DNA of 64,000 bases. Source: Dasypus novemcinctus (taxonomy: Eukaryota > Chordata > Mammalia > Cingulata > Dasypodidae). The stretch is from positions 30,052,770 to 30,116,769 of the forward strand of contig NC_080682.1 of NCBI RefSeq assembly GCF_030445035.2. Direction: 5' to 3'. Made by a program: the position numbers and the translations under genes. Position 1 is the first letter of the stretch, and each line of letters opens with the position of its first letter. Below the pieces are notes generated by a model. It worked only from the letters and a program-made list of their open reading frames with translations. It was not told the origin of the DNA and made no database searches. Shown one piece after another: positions 59,111 to 64,000 of the stretch.

Positions 59111-61944
59111 ATTCATACATCTAAGTGATACATACCAAACTATGATGATTTTTCAAATACTTTCCTTAAGAAGTAATGTTCTTAATATATAAAATATCTT
59201 GAAAATCATTACAAAAACATTAATACCAATTGGAAATAAGTCCAAGTGCTTGAACAGAAATCTTACAGAAAATAATTGAAAATGAAATGCTTCCATATGT
59301 AAAATTTCTTAAAATGTATTTTCTTCTATCCCTAATTTTTAGATTGCCATGTAAGTGATTATTCTCTGGGATAAAATAAGAATTAGAGTGTTTTCTGAAG
59401 ACCTATTATACCCCAAAAACATTACTTTAGTGAAAATGTCTCTTTATATATTTTTCATGATGATACATACTCTTATAAATAAATAAACTTATAAGTATTT
59501 ATTTATAAAACTCATTTGTAAATAAACTTATTTGTAAATAAATAATTTATTATTTATTTAAAACTTTATTCAATCGCAGACAGAAAAATGAGAAAGTAAA
59601 GTTAAAAATGACACCTACATCCTCATGTTTCAGTTATGTATGTTTCTCCTTCACCCCTTGCATAAATTCTGAATAATCTTTTCAGTTCTATCATACAATG
59701 GAAGTCACCAACTATGAGGAAAACATTCCATTGATGACTAAAATTCCATTTGAAACAAGCTTCCCAGAAAAGCTTCATCTTAGTAACTATGACTAAAAAC
59801 AGCCAAGGAAAACATGTCTCCTTATTTTATAGAAATCACAGGAAAAGTATTAGATTAACTATTTCATGTGAAACCATGGAACATCACTTACCTAGACCTT
59901 TGGTGACCACTATCACCATGACATTTGGTTTACAGTGCTACAAAGTCTCAATTGCATCTATGATTAATACAGTGATGTAAAGCCTGCTTACCTCAGTATT
60001 CAATTATGGAGAGATTTATGTACTCTAGGATTTATACGAAGGTAAAAAAAAAATGTTCTCCCTTTCATTGTAGATTGCATTCTTTGTGCTGCATTGTCGC
60101 TTTTGGGAATCTACACATTGCACTCCCAGGCAAATTTGATGGTTGTCTACGTGTTAGTTTCTATTCAGTGGAGGAACTGGAGGTGGAGGGACAAGGAAAG
60201 AGAAAGGGAGGATTGGAAAAATGTGAAGAATTCCCTCTTCTTTTCCAGTTACATTTTATGTGAATCCAGCAAAAATAGACAATTGTCTCTGTCTGACAAT
60301 TTTCATCATTTGCCACTCTCTTAAGTGGAGAAGGGGGCAGCAGCCTTGGTGTTCACAGACTCTGTTGGGACATACCACCAGAAGTCTGAACACTACTGAG
60401 GTCTAAACCATCCTCAGAGGCTCAGACACGCTGAGAGGCACTGATGACGCTTCCACAAGGTCTAAAGAGTCGCCGAGTGGAGACTTTTGTTCAAGCTCTG
60501 CAATTCAGGTAACAATATCTCTTTCCTGTTTTCTCCTAATATGATACGATATAATATAATATAATATAATATAATATAATATAATATAATATAATATAAT
60601 ATAATATAATATAATATAATAGCAGTTTCTTGCTGTTAATAATCCTTAAATTAAGACGGTACCCACTTTGTGCTCTTCCAGCAGTTCAACATCTAAAATT
60701 TCATACATTTAATCCCCCATGGATTTTTTTTTTTAGTGAGTAAATCCTAAATGATATAATATTCATGACAACTTGGGAAAATTTTAAGCCAATTCACAAT
60801 TCTTGAAAGTCAATATAGTGTTGTAAGTTCATATATTAAGTTTGGGTATATATTATTTATTCATCAGTATTTATTAATTCATCTATTTAATGAAATGAAA
60901 AATTAATAGATGCTATAATATGTCAATGGTAATTAAAGAGAAAAAGATAAATAAAACCCAGACCTCAAAGACTTCATTTAATTGACTTTAACTAAATACT
61001 CGTCTGTTTTGAGTGACCTGTCATATGTCAAATATATTGTCACAATTTGTTCTCACTATAATACCATTATGTTGGCAATGTTATCCAATATTTAAACTTA
61101 GGAAGCCAAGAATTGGGGAGTTTAAATTATTTCCCAAATAAAAAATACATAGGCATGACATCAATCCATGGTTTCAGGAAAGCAAGTTAATTACATTTCT
61201 AACATCATTATTGGAAGAAGGAGCAAACTTCTTTTTAAAAAGTAAATGTAATGTAGAAATATAACAGGAAACATAATGGAAGTGCAATTAAAGCATAAAT
61301 TGCTGCATATTAAATATGACTGAATAAAAAGGTGACATTTTGGCTTGTAGAGAAGGGGTAAGGAAAGCGCAGTTCAACAATAGCAAAGGTACATGCAAAC
61401 AACTTGAACAGAGGCAAGGAAGGGAACAAAGATTAAATTCTAAGTTCCACAAAGAATTTAATTCACTGTGAAAGCTTGTAGAGTAACTATGAAGAGAAGA
61501 AGTAAAAGATACAGTGAGAAGAGTCATAAATGCTGCTATTTGTAATGATACACAAATGATTACAAACATATATTTTGTGGAAAAGTGAAACACAATTTTG
61601 AAAAGAATCATATTTTCCATATCAGATACTACCCAAAGTATAATTCACTTGAGATTTTCATTAGACAGAAAACTACATGGCTATGCATTACTAGTATCAT
61701 TTCCCATATCCAGTTGAAACAAAACAGGAAAAAGCAAAATATGGAATGAACATATTGAAATATGCCCAACTCTACTGTGGTAATTGAACAGGCACAGAAA
61801 TAGAATCATAAACACTCATTCCAAGCTACCTAGATCCTTGCTTATCTCCCCTTTAACACTACAAGCCACCTACTAATCCCTCCATCACACTCTATTTTGG
61901 AAACCTGAGTCTTGTTTATGAAACATCCACTAAAATGATATTTC
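59111..61944. other. AT-rich intergenic DNA upstream of OR copy 4
   Basis: No gene. 59455-59575 is a dense TTTATAAATAA-type direct/inverted repeat. About 60340-60520 is a GC-richer patch. A microsatellite is listed separately. Confidence 0.5.
60541..60622 (+). repeat. (TATAA)n pentanucleotide microsatellite
   Basis: About 15 uninterrupted TATAA units after a short imperfect start (atgatacgatataa). It is likely length-variable between individuals. Confidence 0.97.
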
Positions 61945-62830
61945 CTAGCCTAGCATTTTCCAGAGAGCTGCTTTCACATCCTTGTTCCTCGGGCTATAGA
62001 TCAGGGGGTTCACCATGGGAATCACTACAGTATAGAACACCAGGGTCACTGTCAGTTTCCAGACTATAGTCAGAGTTAGGCTTACACTAAATGAAAAGGA
62101 TTGTTCCATGGAAGACAACAATGGCAATGAGGTGGGAGGAGCAGGTGGGAAAGGCTTTGTGCCTTCCTTCCGCAGAGCACTTCCTCAGGATGATAATTAG
62201 AATAAACAGATAGGAGATGAGGATGATCTGGATGGTGATCTCATTGAAAGTGGCTACAATAAACAACAGCCACTCATTAATAGACATATCAGAACAGGCA
62301 AGAGATAAGATAGGGGTTAAATCACAGAAGAAGTGGTTAAACTATAGGACTGGATCTGAAGAGCTAACCATATGTGCACTAGAGAACACGTTGTTCCACA
62401 TATGTAGCAGGCAGACACTAGTTCAAACAGAGCTCCTCAGACATGATCATCATGTACAGTAGTGGGTAACCGATGGCGACAAAGCAGTCATAGACCATCA
62501 CAGCCAGCACGATGAACTCCATGACCAAACATGTGCAAAGTAAGTAGAGGAAGGAAATGGCTTTCCCTTGTCTAAGATATTGGCCAGCATCTTTGTCACA
62601 ATGGTGGTGGAGTAACAGAAATCCATAAAAGACAAGTGACTCAGGAAAAAGTACATGGGGGTGTGCAGCTGAGAGCTGGCCTGGATCATGGTGATCATGC
62701 CCAGGTTGCCCATTACTGTGACCCCATAGATGAGAGGCAAGACCAGGAAGAGGAAGAGGCTCAGCTCAGGGAATTCTGACAATCCCACACAAATGACCCT
62801 GACACGGAGCTACAGTTTCCATTGTCCGTG
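61945..62830 (-). pseudogene. OR5L-like olfactory receptor pseudogene (copy 4)
   Basis: The expected start is ACG, not ATG (then GAC AAT GGA AAC TGT), and a frame break follows within the first 15 codons. An open part then gives [40 protein letters not shown] and [20 protein letters not shown] shift and a deletion after 'ILDKGK' remove the CMVQFYLF segment with its conserved cysteine. Then come [20 protein letters not shown], a stop, an NHFFCDL region, TM5, the [10 protein letters not shown]-type motif and [24 protein letters not shown] before TAG. DR of MAYDR is DC. The number of breaks makes it clearly dead. Confidence 0.93.
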
Positions 62831-63734
62831 TCCCATGTCCCCACTTTATTTGGTATTGGGAAAAAAAAACAAAATACTGTAAGTCATTCTCCATTATAGA
62901 CTCTAAAATTCATTTTTTTGCTCTCTCCTGAAAACAGTAAAGAGAATAATTAGGAAAATTAATTTTGGCAATAAAGAATAGCACATGCTTTTTTGAAGTT
63001 TAGGGGGAGGTCAGATGTTTAAAGCTCTCAATTTAATTGAGCAATCACACAAAGTCAATGAAAACCTAAAGAATTACAAAAGCCTATAATGTTCTTTAAA
63101 TTTATCTTCCACAGTTTATGGATTTAACATTAAATCATTAGAAGAAATTAAAGTATTATTTAATTAGCTTTATTGCTCCATGGTTACAAAATTTTTCCCC
63201 ACAACCTTCAGTTAATTATTCAAACATAGGATACAAGAAAATAATGTTTAAAAAATATAATAAACTTCTCTGAGTTATCTATTGATATAATGAAATAAAT
63301 ACTTAAGACTTCTAATCCACCAGTTTTTGTTTTGTTCTGATATCTGTAGATGTAGAAAAGAGCTTTTATACTTTATACTATTGTTTCTACTAAAACTTTA
63401 GAACAGTGATTTCATATTTATGCTCTTCAATGTTGGCGAGGTTTTAGGGAATTAATAATATTAACTATCTTCCTAGAAATATGAACCTTCTTGTAAATAT
63501 GACCATATAGCCTTAAAAAGATATTTTTTACAAATTAATTTCACTGCTTTCAATCTATTCCAAGAACTGATGAAAATGTTAATAAGAATTATTAATAAAA
63601 ATGTCTACTAATGCATGGAAGCATTACTTACTATATTAAAACTTCAAAGTAACCTAAATGTTAAGTAAGAGGGAAACGGTCAAAACTATGACATGTATAA
63701 GTAATGGAAAACTAAGTAGCTATTAAAATGATAT
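62831..63734. other. AT-rich intergenic DNA
   Basis: No gene. Short similarity to an old L1M 3' end near 63640-63734. Confidence 0.45.
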
Positions 63735-63962
63735 TGTTGAGAGAGTGTAAACTACAATGTAAACTATAATCCATGCTGTATAACAGTGTTCCAAAATGTA
63801 TTCCCCAAATGCAATGAATGTGCCACACTGATGACAGAGGTTGTTAATGTGGGATGAGTGTGAAGGAGTGGGGGGTGGAGGTATATGGGAACCTCTTATA
63901 TTTTGTAATGTAACATTTTGTGTAATCTATGTATCTTTTTAAAAAAAGATAATTTAAAAACA
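63735..63962 (+). mobile_element. 5'-truncated L1-like 3' end
   Basis: Shortest copy of the family and the only uninverted one on +: 'gagagagtgtaaactacaat', 'caaatgcaatgaatgtgcca', a G-rich patch, 'atatgggaacctcttata', then 'tgtaatctatgtatctttt' and A-rich sequence. Confidence 0.75.
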
Positions 63963-64000
63963 GAGAGCTTACAAAAAAAAGTGTAGCTACATCTGGACTA

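Noticed and set aside
1-64000. CRISPR arrays, phage, bacterial operons or riboswitches
   Set aside because: No spaced direct repeats or prokaryotic gene layout; every large feature is vertebrate OR or mammalian transposon.

Overview
The window is nuclear DNA from a placental mammal, almost certainly an armadillo or close xenarthran relative. Two repeat types point there. One is tRNA-headed SINEs matching my memory of the armadillo DAS family. The other is five copies of an L1-like 3' end with a common sequence and A-rich 3' terminus, which I take to be xenarthran-specific. Older repeats shared by placental mammals (MIR, L1M, MER20, a Tigger1 relative, an MLT1-type LTR) are also present. Family names are from memory; no database was searched.

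The only host protein genes I can support are olfactory receptors (ORs). A class II OR tail lies on + at 2-421 (5' end outside the window). A decayed OR lies on - at about 6546-7425. Four mutually similar OR5L-like copies lie on - at 11152-11864, 31998-32869, 46055-47005 and 61945-62830. Only the third is an intact single-exon gene (316 codons); the other three are dead. Two copies have an extensive paralogous upstream flank, and the first shares part of it, so this is a locally duplicated cluster.

Layout: 0-8.9 kb, two ORs and AT-rich DNA with a few old repeats. 8.9-15.1 kb, duplication unit 1, with the OR and one flank fused by a deletion. 15.4-27.3 kb, nested transposons: L1M pieces on -, L1 5' regions on +, two DAS SINEs, one solo LTR, and a 4.4-kb LTR element that splits an L1/HAL1. 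27.3-31.7 kb, MER20, MIR, an MLT1-type LTR, and a DAS SINE split by a solo LTR. 31.7-41.6 kb, unit 2, with a composite SINE/L1 insertion and a young GC-rich solo LTR. 41.6-59.1 kb, unit 3, with the intact OR. 59.1-64 kb, AT-rich DNA, a pentanucleotide microsatellite, the fourth OR copy and an L1 3' end at the edge.

I see no rRNA, tRNA gene, CRISPR array or unfamiliar multi-gene system. The main interest is the birth-and-death history of the OR5L-like copies. Paralogous units act as empty-site controls for insertions and deletions, and the G-protein-coupling arginine is lost in every dead copy.
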